Shown in pieces: positions 19,514 to 28,516 of a stretch of DNA of 64,000 nucleotides; position 1 is the first letter of the stretch; each line of letters begins with the position of its first letter. Under the pieces are notes generated by a model. That model was given only the letters and a program-made list of their open reading frames with translations, searched no databases and had not been told where the DNA came from. Source of the stretch: Methylorubrum populi (GTDB lineage Bacteria; Pseudomonadota; Alphaproteobacteria; Rhizobiales; Beijerinckiaceae); assembly GCA_020741775.1 (NCBI GenBank), contig DYYG01000063.1:88429-152428 (forward strand), written 5' to 3'. Both the position numbers and the translations under genes were made by a program.

Positions 19514-19897
19514 TCAGTCGAAACGGGCGCTGGCCGTGGCGCCGTCGGGGGCGGTGATGCGCAAAGCCCCGGTGGGTTGGTCGCCGAGGGGCGCTTCGGC
19601 CCGGCCGGCGAGCCGGCCGCTTTCGGGCAGGAGGGGGATGCGGAGGGCCTTGGTCCCGGCCTTCAGGATCGCCACCGCCTTGAAGCCCTCGACCGGCAGC
19701 GGCTTGCCGCCTCCGTCGCTGAGATAGACGGACACCGCATCGCCCTTGGTGACGAGTTCGGCATGCCAGGCTCCGGCATCCTCGACGCGCCCGCCATGTG
19801 GGCCGGGCGCGTGGTCGTGATCATGAGCCGGACCGGCGCTCGCGGGCGTGGCGAGCAGGGCCAGCGCCAGGAGGAAGCCGCGTGGTTTCGCGCGCAT
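19514..19897 (-). CDS. Small periplasmic His-rich protein of metal-efflux locus
   Basis: 127 residues from the ATG at 19897 (MRAKPRGFLLALALLA); an upstream alternative at 19915 adds six residues. A signal peptide is followed by HDHDHAPGPHGG. The remaining ~85 residues, starting near AWHAELVTKGDAVSVYLSD, have a pattern also found in the N-terminal domain of the adaptor protein in this operon (DFELVAVAAGPTIRLYLD). No named family was recognised with certainty. It lies 29 nt after the RND pump gene. It may be a metal-binding accessory; this is inference. Confidence 0.7.
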   Translation of the reverse strand: MRAKPRGFLLALALLATPASAGPAHDHDHAPGPHGGRVEDAGAWHAELVTKGDAVSVYLSDGGGKPLPVEGFKAVAILKAGTKALRIPLLPESGRLAGRAEAPLGDQPTGALRITAPDGATASARFD

Positions 19898-19926
19898 CGT
19901 CGATGGTCTCCTCACAGGAAAGGGGA

Positions 19927-22900
19927 TCAGAAAGCCTCGCGCGCCGGGGCGTGCAGGCTGTCGGCGGAAGGGGGCGCGTGCAGCCGGGCGAAGGCCTTGC
20001 GCCCGACCATCAGCACCAGCACCGGGGTCAGGAGCGCGTCGAGCAGCGTCGCGCTCATCAGGCCGCCGAAGATCGTGACCGCCACCGGATGCAGGATCTC
20101 CTTGCCGGGTGCGGAGCCATCGGTGAGGAGCGGCACCAGGGCGATGCCGGCCGAGAGCGCCGTCATCAGCACCGGAGTCATCCGCTCCAGGCTGGCCCGG
20201 GTCACGAGGGCGGGACCGAGGGGCAGCCCCTCGTCACGGCTCAGATTCAGCATGTGGCTGATCTTGAGGATGCCGTTGCGGGCGACGATGCCGGTCAGCG
20301 TCACGAAGCCGATCATCGACGCCACCGACAAGGGCAGACCGGCGATCCAGAGGGCGGCGACGCTGCCGATCAGCGCCAGGGGCACGTTGCCCATCACGAT
20401 GAGCGCCAGGGGCACCGAGCGGTAGCGCCCGTGCAGCAGGGCGAAGACGAGGGCGAGGGAGACGAGGCTGAGCAGGCCGATGGTCCGCGCGGCCTCGCCC
20501 TGAGCCGCGTAGGTGCCCTCGATCCGGGCCGAGACCCCCTCCGGCAGCCGGGTGCCATCGAGGACGCGGCGGATGCCGCCGACGATGGCGGCCATGTCGG
20601 TGCGGCCATCGGAATTGGCCTGGACCACGATGCGCCGCCGCCCGTTCTCGCGCAGGATCTGGTTCGGCCCGTCCGTCTCGCGGATATCGGCGATCTCGCG
20701 GGCCGGCACCCAGCCCGACGGCGTCTCGATCAACAGGTCGCCGAGCGCCTGGGGGCTGCGCCGGGCCTCGGGCAGGCGCAACACCACGTCGAAGCGGCGC
20801 GGCCCGTCGGCGATGGTCGAGAGGGTGCGCCCATTGGCGAGCCGGGCGATGGTCTCGACCACGTTGGAGGGCGAGACGCCGTAAAGCGCCGCCCGGCCGT
20901 GATCGACCCGGATGTCGAGCTGCGGGATCCGCACCTGCCGCTCGACCTGGAGGTCGGTGACGCCGGGCACCTCGCGGGCGATGGCCTCGCGCAAGCCCTC
21001 CGCCGCGATGCGCAGGGCGTCGAGATCGTCGCCGACGAGCTTGAGCGCGATCTCGGCGCGGACGCCCGACAGCATGTGGTCGAGCCGGTGCGAGATCGGC
21101 TGGCCGACATTCACCGCCACCGGAAGGACCGCCAGACGCTCCCGGATCTCGGCGATCACGGTCTCGCGCGGCCGGCCGGCTTTCAGACGCACTTCGAGGT
21201 CGGAGGAATGGACGCCCTCGGCATGCTCGTCGAGCTCGGCCCGGCCCGTGCGGCGCCCGACCGTGGCGACCTCGGGCATGTCGAGGATCAGCCGCTCGGC
21301 GATGGCGCCGACCCGGCTGCTCTCGGCAAGCGAGATTCCAGGCCGGAAGGTGACGTTGATGGTGAGCGAGCCCTCGTTAAAGGTCGGCAGGAACGCCCGG
21401 GGCAGATGCGCGGCGGCGATGCCGGCTCCGACCACGCAGAGGGCGACGCCGGAGACCAGTATCCGAGGATGGGCGAGGGCGTGCCTGAGCAGCGCCGCGT
21501 TGCCGGCCTTGAGCCTGCGCACCAGGGCCGGCTCGCGCTCGGCGAGCGAGGCCATGCCGGGCAGGAGATAAGAGGCGAGCACCGGCGTCAGCGTCACGGA
21601 AACGAGCAGGCTCGCCAGGATCGCGACGATGTAGGCCTGCCCCAGCGGCGCGAACAGCCGGCCTTCGATGCCGGACAGGGCGAAGAGCGGCACGAAGACC
21701 AGTACGATGATCGCGGTGGCGTAAACGATGCCCGAACGCACCTCGCTAGAAGCGGCCACCACCACGTCGAAGACGCTACGGGGCGAGCCCTCCGCTCGGT
21801 TCTCGCGAAGCCGGCGGAAGATGTTCTCGACATCGACCACCGCGTCGTCGACCAATTCACCGATGGCAATGGCGAGTCCGCCGAGCGTCATCGTGTTGAT
21901 CGAAAAGCCCAGCAGCCAGAACACCAGAGCCGTGGCGAGGATCGAGACGGGGATCGCCGTGAGCGAGATCACCGTCGTGCGCAGGTTCATCAGGAAGGCG
22001 AACAGCACGAGCGCCACCACGGCGACCGCCTCGATCAGCACGCGCTCGACATTGGCGAGCGAGGTCTCGATGAAATCCGCCTGCCGGAACAGGATCTTCT
22101 GCGCGTCCATGCCCTTCGGCAGGGAGGGAGCGATCTCCTTCAGCGCCGCCTCGACGTCTTGCGTCAGCCGCACCGTATCGACGCCGGGCTGCTTCTCGAC
22201 CGAGAGGATCACCGCCGGCTCGCCCCGGTAGCCGCCATCCCCGCGCTTCGGCCGCGCGGCGAACGCCACCTCGGCGATCTGGCGCAGATAGACCCGGCCC
22301 TCGACCGCCGGGTTGCCGGTGCCGGGCAGGTCCGCTGCCGCGGTCGCGCCCTGCGGACCCATCGGGATGACGAGGTTGCGCAGATCCTCCAGGCTCAGGG
22401 TTCGGCCGATATTGCGGATCAGAATCTCGCGGGCATTGGCATCGGCGAATCCGCCGCCGGCATTGGTGCCGAAGCCGGACAGCGCGCTCGCCAGAGCCTC
22501 GTTGCTGACGCCGAGCGCCCGCATCGCCGCCGGATTGGGGCTAACCCGGAACTGGCGCACCTCGCCGCCGATGGGGATCACCTGCGCCACGCCGGGAATC
22601 GCGAGCAGGCGGGGCCGGAGGGTGAAGTCGGCGGTCTCGCGCAGCTGCATCGGACTCAAGCCCTCGCCCGTGACCGCGACGAGGAGGATGCCGCCCATGA
22701 TCGAGGCGACCGGGCCCATCTGCGGGGCGATGCCTTGCGGCAGCTCGGAACGGACCAGAGCGAGGCGTTCCGCCACGAATTGCCGGTCGCGGTAGAGATC
22801 GGTGTCCCAGCCGAACTCCACGGTGACGATAGAGAGCCCGGCGCCCGAGACCGAGCGCACGCGGGTGACGCCGGGCAGGCCGTTCATCCGCGTCTCAATG

Positions 22901-23103
22901 GGATAGGTGACGAGCTGCTCGACCTCCGGCGGGGCATAGCCCTCCGCCTCCGTCATCACCGTCACGGTGGGGCGATTGAGATCGGGCAGCACATCGACGG
23001 GCAGGCGAGTCAGAGCGAGCCCGCCCGCCAGCACCAGGGCGAGGCAGAGCGCCAGCACCAGCACCCGGTTGTGCAGGGCACCGCGAACGAGGAGGGCGAA
23101 CAT
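19927..23103 (-). CDS. Heavy-metal efflux RND pump, CzcA/CusA family
   Basis: Inner-membrane proton-driven trimeric pump of the HME-RND family. 1058 residues with the expected two halves. N-terminal TM1 (VLVLALCLALVLAGG) is followed by DVLPDLNRPTVTVMTEAEG. The TM4 signature is AIGELVDDAVVDVENIFRR; from memory of published HME groupings this DDA...D.EN form differs from the CzcA (DGA) and CusA (DAA) forms, so metal specificity is left open. The second half has PTFNEGSLTINVTFRPG and LIVMGNVPLALIGSVAAL. It is 12 nt downstream of the adaptor gene. No outer-membrane CzcC/CusC gene is present in the window. Confidence 0.92.
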   Translation of the reverse strand: MFALLVRGALHNRVLVLALCLALVLAGGLALTRLPVDVLPDLNRPTVTVMTEAEGYAPPEVEQLVTYPIETRMNGLPGVTRVRSVSGAGLSIVTVEFGWDTDLYRDRQFVAERLALVRSELPQGIAPQMGPVASIMGGILLVAVTGEGLSPMQLRETADFTLRPRLLAIPGVAQVIPIGGEVRQFRVSPNPAAMRALGVSNEALASALSGFGTNAGGGFADANAREILIRNIGRTLSLEDLRNLVIPMGPQGATAAADLPGTGNPAVEGRVYLRQIAEVAFAARPKRGDGGYRGEPAVILSVEKQPGVDTVRLTQDVEAALKEIAPSLPKGMDAQKILFRQADFIETSLANVERVLIEAVAVVALVLFAFLMNLRTTVISLTAIPVSILATALVFWLLGFSINTMTLGGLAIAIGELVDDAVVDVENIFRRLRENRAEGSPRSVFDVVVAASSEVRSGIVYATAIIVLVFVPLFALSGIEGRLFAPLGQAYIVAILASLLVSVTLTPVLASYLLPGMASLAEREPALVRRLKAGNAALLRHALAHPRILVSGVALCVVGAGIAAAHLPRAFLPTFNEGSLTINVTFRPGISLAESSRVGAIAERLILDMPEVATVGRRTGRAELDEHAEGVHSSDLEVRLKAGRPRETVIAEIRERLAVLPVAVNVGQPISHRLDHMLSGVRAEIALKLVGDDLDALRIAAEGLREAIAREVPGVTDLQVERQVRIPQLDIRVDHGRAALYGVSPSNVVETIARLANGRTLSTIADGPRRFDVVLRLPEARRSPQALGDLLIETPSGWVPAREIADIRETDGPNQILRENGRRRIVVQANSDGRTDMAAIVGGIRRVLDGTRLPEGVSARIEGTYAAQGEAARTIGLLSLVSLALVFALLHGRYRSVPLALIVMGNVPLALIGSVAALWIAGLPLSVASMIGFVTLTGIVARNGILKISHMLNLSRDEGLPLGPALVTRASLERMTPVLMTALSAGIALVPLLTDGSAPGKEILHPVAVTIFGGLMSATLLDALLTPVLVLMVGRKAFARLHAPPSADSLHAPAREAF

Positions 23104-23115
23104 GACGCGTCTCCC

Positions 23116-24834
23116 TCAGCGAACCTGATCGAGCAATTCGGCGCCCTGGACGACCACGCGCCGGCCGGGGGCGAGGCCGCCCGCGACCAGCACCTGCTCC
23201 GCATCCAGCGGCTCGACCCGCACGATCCTCGGCTCGAACCGCTCGGCCGAGACATGCTCGTAGACCATCGTGCCGCCCTCGCCGCGAACCACGCCTGAGC
23301 GGGGCAGGGCGAGGCCGGTGGCGGATTCGCCGGTCGGCGCCAGCACGGTGACGAACTGGCCGAGCCGCACGGAATCGACGGGGCCGGTGATCGCGAACTG
23401 CACCGGCACTGCCTGGTTTCGGTCGGCGAGGCCCGCGCCGCGATAGGTCAGAGCCAAGCTGCGTCCATCGGGCAGCCGCGCGGTGGCGGCAGCCCCGGCG
23501 TCAAGGCCGACGAAACTCAGAGCCTCCACGTAGAGCCTGTCCGGATCGACGATGCGGAACACCATCGTGCCCGGAGCCGCCATCTGGCCGGCAATCGCGG
23601 CCCGCTCGGCGATCACGCCGTCCACCGGAGCGACCAGTTCTTCGGGCGCCCTGCGGATCGTGTCGAGGGCGGCGCGCCGATCCTTCAAGCCGGCGAGCTC
23701 GGCGCGGGCATCCTCCAGAGCAGTCTGCGCCACGGCGCCGGTCGCGGCGAGCCGCTCGTAGCGGGCGACCTTGCGGCCGGTGATGGCGATCTGCTGATCG
23801 AGGTCTCCCTGCGTCTGGCGCATGTCGGATTGATCCACCGCCTGGACCGGCGGGGTCACGGTGCCGAGCACGTCGCCCCTGCGAACCCGTGCCCCGAGAT
23901 TCGGGAAGCCGCCCGGCGGCGGGGCGAGCCGGCCGCCGACCGAGGATTGCACCACGCCGCTGGCATTCGGATCGGCGATGACGCGGCCGGGCAGTTCCAC
24001 CGTGCGGCGGTGCTCGGCGAGGCCGGTCAGGCCGGTCCGAAGTGTGAGCAGACGTTGCGTCGATTTGGGAACGAACACAGCGCCATCGGGCAGGCGCCGA
24101 GCCCGCTCCAGGCCCGGCCCGGCGGACAGCGTCAGGGCGGCTCCCTGAACCGGCGCCGCAGCTTCGGCGCCATGGTCGTGCCCATCATGGGCAAACGCCG
24201 CGCCGCCGAACAACACGGTCAGGGTGACGGCAAGCACGGCGAAAGCCGGCAAAGCCCGGCCTGCCCGCAGCAGCATGATGACGGCCAGCCCCAGCAGGAA
24301 GCCGCCGGCGGCGGCTCCGACCGGCCCCTGATGCGTCAGGTGCCGCCGGAGTTGGGCGAGCCATGCCGCCTCCGGCGTAGGAGAGGGCGCGGCCGAAACG
24401 GAGAGGGCGGCGGGCAGGTGCAGATCGAGGGCCAGCACATCCGTGACGCCGTCGGCGGTCACGGTTGCGAGCAGGTCATGATCGCGGCTGCGGGCGAGCC
24501 AGGGCGCGGGAATTTCGTAAACGCCACCGCCGACGGCCGTGGCCGCGACCGAACCGTCCGGCGTCTCGATCTCGAGCCCGGCGCCGAGCACCGGCTCGTT
24601 GGTGGCGTATCGGTCCAAATAAAGCCGGATCGTCGGGCCCGCCGCCACGGCCACCAGCTCGAAATCGGCCGAATGCGCCTCCGCCCGGGGCGCCGCCTGA
24701 ACCGGCGGAGCCGGCGGCTCGGCACCATGATCGTGACCCTCATGGGCCAGGACTCGGCCGCCCAGCAGCGACGCGATGGCGAGCGCGAGAGAGACGGACA
24801 GCACGCGCAGTGCCGCCGCAGCAGGGATGGACAT
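23116..24834 (-). CDS. RND efflux periplasmic adaptor (CzcB-like) with extra N-terminal domain
   Basis: 572 residues from the ATG at 24834. A first signal/anchor (ALRVLSVSLALAIASLLGG) and HEGHDHGAE are followed by a ~110-residue periplasmic-type domain. Two hydrophobic stretches near 165-215 end in a second signal-like sequence and a near-copy of the His motif, HDGHDHGAE. The usual adaptor follows: barrel-sandwich (VELPGRVIADPNASGVVQSS), coiled-coil hairpin (KVARYERLAATGAVAQTALE) and beta-barrel to the end. Typical CzcB proteins lack the duplicated secretory/His unit, so this looks like a fusion of two exported proteins. Confidence 0.88.
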   Translation of the reverse strand: MSIPAAAALRVLSVSLALAIASLLGGRVLAHEGHDHGAEPPAPPVQAAPRAEAHSADFELVAVAAGPTIRLYLDRYATNEPVLGAGLEIETPDGSVAATAVGGGVYEIPAPWLARSRDHDLLATVTADGVTDVLALDLHLPAALSVSAAPSPTPEAAWLAQLRRHLTHQGPVGAAAGGFLLGLAVIMLLRAGRALPAFAVLAVTLTVLFGGAAFAHDGHDHGAEAAAPVQGAALTLSAGPGLERARRLPDGAVFVPKSTQRLLTLRTGLTGLAEHRRTVELPGRVIADPNASGVVQSSVGGRLAPPPGGFPNLGARVRRGDVLGTVTPPVQAVDQSDMRQTQGDLDQQIAITGRKVARYERLAATGAVAQTALEDARAELAGLKDRRAALDTIRRAPEELVAPVDGVIAERAAIAGQMAAPGTMVFRIVDPDRLYVEALSFVGLDAGAAATARLPDGRSLALTYRGAGLADRNQAVPVQFAITGPVDSVRLGQFVTVLAPTGESATGLALPRSGVVRGEGGTMVYEHVSAERFEPRIVRVEPLDAEQVLVAGGLAPGRRVVVQGAELLDQVR

Positions 24835-24909
24835 ATCGAACAGAGACCTTCGCCGGAGATGCAACGACAGCGTCCGGCGCCCAAGCAGGCTTCGGACGGA
24901 GTTCGGGCG

Positions 24910-25353
24910 TCAGGCGAAAGGTCTGGGAGGCTCGATCTGCGCCTCGGGCAGAACACCGACGAGGTACGGTCCGTCGCGGGCAGGGGCGCGGTCCCCGGCC
25001 AAAGGCGGGATGACGGACGGAATGGGGGAGGGGGCGAGACCAGTGGCACAACACGACGTCGGCGCATGCCCACAACCCGTGCCGGCCGTGCAGGCCGGGC
25101 AAGCGCAGGCCAAACGGGAGATCCCCGCCACCTTCGCCAAGGCCACCGCCGAGACCACCCGCTCGGTGGCCGCAGCCACCGGAGACGGGCGGACCACACC
25201 CGACGCGGTGATGCCGCTTCCGATGTCAGTGGTCTGCGCCGCAGGACCTTGCCCGTGAGAGCCATGTGCGCGCGCGCCGGACGGCATCAGCGCGGCGGCG
25301 ACCGTCACGATCACCGCCACAAGCCAAAGCGTGATGTGGCATGCGGGCTTCAT
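24910..25353 (-). CDS. Cys-rich exported protein of metal-efflux locus
   Basis: 147 residues with an N-terminal signal peptide (ITLWLVAVIVTVAAALMPSG), then AHGSHG. A cysteine cluster lies near residues 80-102 (CACPACTAGTGCGHAP then CC), followed by a Pro-rich tail. No family recognised. It is the first gene of the efflux operon, 75 nt before the adaptor gene. The cluster suggests metal binding in the periplasm; this is inference from composition and context. Confidence 0.65.
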   Translation of the reverse strand: MKPACHITLWLVAVIVTVAAALMPSGARAHGSHGQGPAAQTTDIGSGITASGVVRPSPVAAATERVVSAVALAKVAGISRLACACPACTAGTGCGHAPTSCCATGLAPSPIPSVIPPLAGDRAPARDGPYLVGVLPEAQIEPPRPFA

Positions 25354-25920
25354 GGTAAGGCACGCCTAGCATGAACGGGACACGGTCAACAGAGGCGATC
25401 TCTCACCGAAAGCAATCGAAGGCGTCGCCGGTCGGAATGACACGGTTTGGCGCCACGCACCCGTCTCCTCGCGAAAATCGATCAGACGAGAACAGGACGA
25501 GGTTGTGCCGTCGTCATCATTTACTGACATTCGATCTGACGCGGCAGATCGTCATGCGACGGCGGCGGCGGCGCGGCAGGAGAGGCCATCTGTCAACTTG
25601 GCCGATCTCTCCGCCCTTCAATCACCGATTTGAAGACCTGTTAGAGCTGATCTGCGTACGCGTCGCCCAGCCGCGATATGAAGCCGGCTCAAGCAGGCCG
25701 CATCGAACCCTCAGGATGCCTGCTTAACCTCTGGTTCACCACTCGGACGCGCGAACTTATCCTGCACTTAGCCTTCCGAGCCTCAGGAACCGTGTTGGAT
25801 TTGAATGTTTGGCCCTACAATACCCACAAGGCAGAGGTAGTTTTTTAAACTCTTCCCTTGCATCGCCGCGCGCTGCGTATGATCTTGCGCCGCCGGGGGC
25901 CCACGGAACGGACAAGCAGA
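25354..25920. other. Intergenic region between metal locus and mucR
   Basis: 567 bp without a supported gene. A 118-codon frame at 25371-25727 is Arg-rich, has no domain and is not considered coding. The region should hold the promoter of the divergent metal operon and that of the MucR gene. The last 130 bp are noticeably AT-richer than the flanks. Confidence 0.5.
25795..25821 (+). promoter_or_regulatory. Candidate promoter for the MucR-family gene
   Basis: TTGGAT (25795-25800), a 15-bp spacer and TACAAT (25816-25821) resemble a sigma-70 promoter with a short spacer, giving a leader of about 90 nt that includes a T6 run (25841 onward). MucR/Ros proteins often bind AT-rich promoter DNA and repress their own genes, so this AT-rich patch could also be an autoregulatory site. 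Confidence 0.3.
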
Positions 25921-26409
25921 ATGACAGAAGAAAACCAAAAATCGTTCAACGATTTCGTTGAATTGGCGAGCGACATCGTATCGTCCTACGTCTCCAATAA
26001 CTCGGTGCCCGCATCCGAGCTTCCTGGTCTGATCGTCAACGTTCATGCTGCCCTGACCGGTCTCAGCAGCCCCGCCGCCGTCGCCCTGCCGGCCGAAGAA
26101 GTGATCGAGAAGCCGTCGAGCGCCCAGATCCGCAAATCCGTGACCCCGGACGCGATCATCAGCTTTATTGACGGCAAGCCCTACAAGACGCTCAAGCGGC
26201 ATCTCGGCACCCACGGCCTCGACCCCTATTCCTATCGCCAGCGCTACGGCTTGCCGAACGATTATCCGATGGTCGCGCCGAACTACGCCGCGCAGCGCTC
26301 CGCCCTCGCCAAGTCGATCGGTCTCGGCCGGCCCGGCGGCCGCGTCGAGGAAGAAGAGGCTCCCGCCGCGCCCGAGCCGAAGTCCCGCTCCCGTCAGAAG
26401 GTCGCCTGA
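25921..26409 (+). CDS. MucR/Ros family transcriptional regulator with altered zinc finger
   Basis: 162 residues from the ATG at 25921 (MTEENQKSFNDFVELASDIV); an upstream start at 25858 has no family support. The N-terminal oligomerisation region (1-60) is typical. The DNA-binding region (about 85-140) reads SFIDGKPYKTLKRHLGTHGL then GLPNDYPMVAPNYAAQRS. The first zinc-ligand Cys, normally in CLExG or CLEDG, is Ser here; Asp and two His remain. MucR proteins are H-NS-like or Ros-type repressors of surface and virulence genes in Rhizobiales. The gene lies 147 bp upstream of the chemosensory cluster. Confidence 0.88.
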   Translation: MTEENQKSFNDFVELASDIVSSYVSNNSVPASELPGLIVNVHAALTGLSSPAAVALPAEEVIEKPSSAQIRKSVTPDAIISFIDGKPYKTLKRHLGTHGLDPYSYRQRYGLPNDYPMVAPNYAAQRSALAKSIGLGRPGGRVEEEEAPAAPEPKSRSRQKVA

Positions 26410-26556
26410 TCCGGCTTGCCGCCATATCGGCGGCTTCGACAGCCGTTCTCGATCGCTCTCGCGCAACCTTTGCCTTCGACAGGCGTCAATCGCATGATCG
26501 AGACGAAGGGCGGTCTTTTCGTCAGCACCTGCGGCGAACCGCCCTAAGGACATGCG

Positions 26557-27057
26557 ATGGCGCCCCTAGCCACCCTTCTCCTGGACATCGCCGGCACGAC
26601 ATGCGCGCTGCCGCGGGCCGAGATCCGTGAGATCCTCCCGCTGCCACGTCTGCATGCGCCGCCGGCGGCGGGTGGCCCGCTCGCCGGCTTCCTCAACCTG
26701 GCCGGCGAGCCGGTCCCCGTCATCGATCTCGCCGTCCTGTTCGATCTCCGGCCCGAGCCGGACGGTGAGGATCCCTATCGCCACCTTCTGCTGGCGCGGC
26801 AGGGCAGCATCGCCCTGCTCGTAGATCGGGCCCTCGATCTCGTTCCGATCGCGGAGAGCGATCTCCGCCCGATCGAACCGGCCCGCAGCCTCAACGGCTG
26901 CGTTGTCGGCGAATTCCCTCACGGCGACCGGCTGGTGCATCTGCTCTCCCTCGACCGCATCCTCACCCTGGAGGAGCGGGCACGGCTCGATGCACTGACG
27001 CGGCAGGCCAAGACCCGGCTCGCCGGGTTCGAACCCGAAGGGGTCCGGGCCGGCTGA
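26557..27057 (+). CDS. CheW-like adaptor (WspB position)
   Basis: 166-residue CheW-domain scaffold that would couple receptors to CheA. It begins LATLLLDIAGTTCALPRAEI and contains GFLNLAGEPVPVIDLAVLF, the standard CheW strand pattern. AAGGA lies 6 nt before the ATG. It is the first gene of an eight-gene chemosensory block; the next gene starts 10 nt after its stop. An uncommon 14-bp palindrome, CGGGTTCGAACCCG, lies within its last codons (27024-27037). Confidence 0.85.
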   Translation: MAPLATLLLDIAGTTCALPRAEIREILPLPRLHAPPAAGGPLAGFLNLAGEPVPVIDLAVLFDLRPEPDGEDPYRHLLLARQGSIALLVDRALDLVPIAESDLRPIEPARSLNGCVVGEFPHGDRLVHLLSLDRILTLEERARLDALTRQAKTRLAGFEPEGVRAG

Positions 27058-27067
27058 GACCGCCTGC

Positions 27068-28516
27068 ATGACCCGACCCACCGAACGGTCTCGGCGCCCC
27101 ACCGGCGCAACGGTCGATCCGGGTTTCCCCGCCCTGAAGGAGCGGGTGATCACCCGCACCGGCCACACTTACTATGAAGATAAGGACGATCTGCTCTACG
27201 ACCGGCTGCGCAAGCGCATGCGGGTCCGGGCGGTGGCCGATTGCGCCGCCTATCTCGCTTTGCTCGACGGGCCGGCCGGCCGGGACGAATGGGCGACGCT
27301 CGAATCCGACATCACCATCGGCGAGACCTTCTTCTTCCGTTACGCCGAGCAGTTCGCAGCCCTGCGCACGACGATCCTGCCGGGGCTGATCGAGGCGCGG
27401 GCCGCTTCCCGCAGCCTGCGGATCTGGAGCGCGGGCTGTTCCACTGGCGCGGAACCCTACTCCATCGCCATCCTCCTGCGTGATCTCCTGGGCGAGGCAC
27501 TCGCCGACTGGTCGGTGACGATCCTGGGCACGGATCTCAGCGCTGCGGCCCTCGCCACCGCCCGCGCGGCGGAATACGGCCCCTGGGCCCTGCGCACCCT
27601 GGACATGGAGGAGCGCGCCCGCTGGTTCCGCCGCACCCCGGCGCGTCCGGGCCTGCCCCATGGTGGATATGCCCTGCGCCCCGCCTTCCGAAGCATGGTC
27701 CGGTTCGAGCGCCAGAACCTGATGAGCCTGATCGATGGATCGGAGCGGATCCCAGGCAATTTCGACCTGATCCTGTGCCGCAACGTTCTGATCTATTTCA
27801 GCCCCGATCACGTGAACCGCATCGTGCGGGCGCTGTCGGACCGTCTGAATCCCGATGGCTGGCTCCTGATCGGCCATGCCGAGCCGAATCCCGCCTTCAG
27901 CCAATGGCTGCACCCGGTCGCCCTGCCGGGCACCGTGGCCTATCGCCCGGCGGACATGCCGGTCGTCGAGCCGCCCCCCGTGCTGATGCCAGCCATACCG
28001 GACGCGATCCCGGTGCCCCTCATTCCGCCGCAGATCGCGCCGGCCGCCGAGAGCGCGCCGGTCCCGGTCCTGGTGCCGGCCGCGCCGGCGGCGGATCATC
28101 CCTTGTCCCCCGGCGACCTCCTGGCGGAGATTCGAGTGCTCGCCGATGCCGGAGAGACGGCAAAGGCCTGGCGACGGCTTCACGAGGAGATCGACGGTTA
28201 CGTCACCGATCCGGTGCTGCGCTACTATGAGGGCCTTCTCGCCCTCGATCTGGGACGAGAGCGGGAGGCGGAAAAGGCTCTGCGGGGCGCGCTGTTCCTG
28301 GATCGCGGCTTCATCATGGCCCATTTCCAGCTCGGATTGCTCCTCGCCCGGATCAAGCGCCCGCATGAGGCGGCCCGCGCCCTCGACAATGCCCTGCGCC
28401 TCGCGCAAGGACTGGCGGCCGAGACGATTCTACCGGAGGGAGACGGGGTGAGCGCCGCACGCTTGGCCGAAAGCGCACGCCGCGCACTGAACGGAATCGC
28501 CGGGAGCGGATTGTGA
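27068..28516 (+). CDS. CheR-type methyltransferase with C-terminal TPR-like tail
   Basis: 482-residue protein that would methylate glutamates on the MCP using SAM. The methyltransferase part (about 20-300) has GETFFFRYAEQF, the SAM loop IWSAGCSTGAEPYSIA and LILCRNVLIYF. A Pro/Ala-rich linker (about 300-345) leads to a helical C-terminus (about 350-480) with two TPR-like units (YYEGLLALDLGREREAEKAL and AHFQLGLLLARI). A CheR with TPRs matches WspC of Pseudomonas. The stop overlaps the next start (GTGA). Confidence 0.9.
   Translation: MTRPTERSRRPTGATVDPGFPALKERVITRTGHTYYEDKDDLLYDRLRKRMRVRAVADCAAYLALLDGPAGRDEWATLESDITIGETFFFRYAEQFAALRTTILPGLIEARAASRSLRIWSAGCSTGAEPYSIAILLRDLLGEALADWSVTILGTDLSAAALATARAAEYGPWALRTLDMEERARWFRRTPARPGLPHGGYALRPAFRSMVRFERQNLMSLIDGSERIPGNFDLILCRNVLIYFSPDHVNRIVRALSDRLNPDGWLLIGHAEPNPAFSQWLHPVALPGTVAYRPADMPVVEPPPVLMPAIPDAIPVPLIPPQIAPAAESAPVPVLVPAAPAADHPLSPGDLLAEIRVLADAGETAKAWRRLHEEIDGYVTDPVLRYYEGLLALDLGREREAEKALRGALFLDRGFIMAHFQLGLLLARIKRPHEAARALDNALRLAQGLAAETILPEGDGVSAARLAESARRALNGIAGSGL

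Noticed and set aside
19798..23298. A 1166-codon plus-strand frame
   Set aside because: Antisense to the RND pump; the product is rich in Arg/Asp/His/Gln with no domain.
25371..25727. A 118-codon plus-strand frame in the intergenic region
   Set aside because: Arg-rich, no family features, weak start, and differs in base use from neighbouring genes.
25786..25809. GGAAC ... TGTT resembling an EcfG general-stress promoter
   Set aside because: The spacer is about one base too short and the -10 element deviates (tGTT rather than cGTT).
25783..26553. A 256-codon minus-strand frame across the MucR gene
   Set aside because: MucR has family motifs, a plausible promoter and start; the antisense product has none.
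27024..27037. CGGGTTCGAACCCG, resembling a tRNA T-loop
   Set aside because: It lies within the end of a CheW gene and no tRNA cloverleaf can be built around it.
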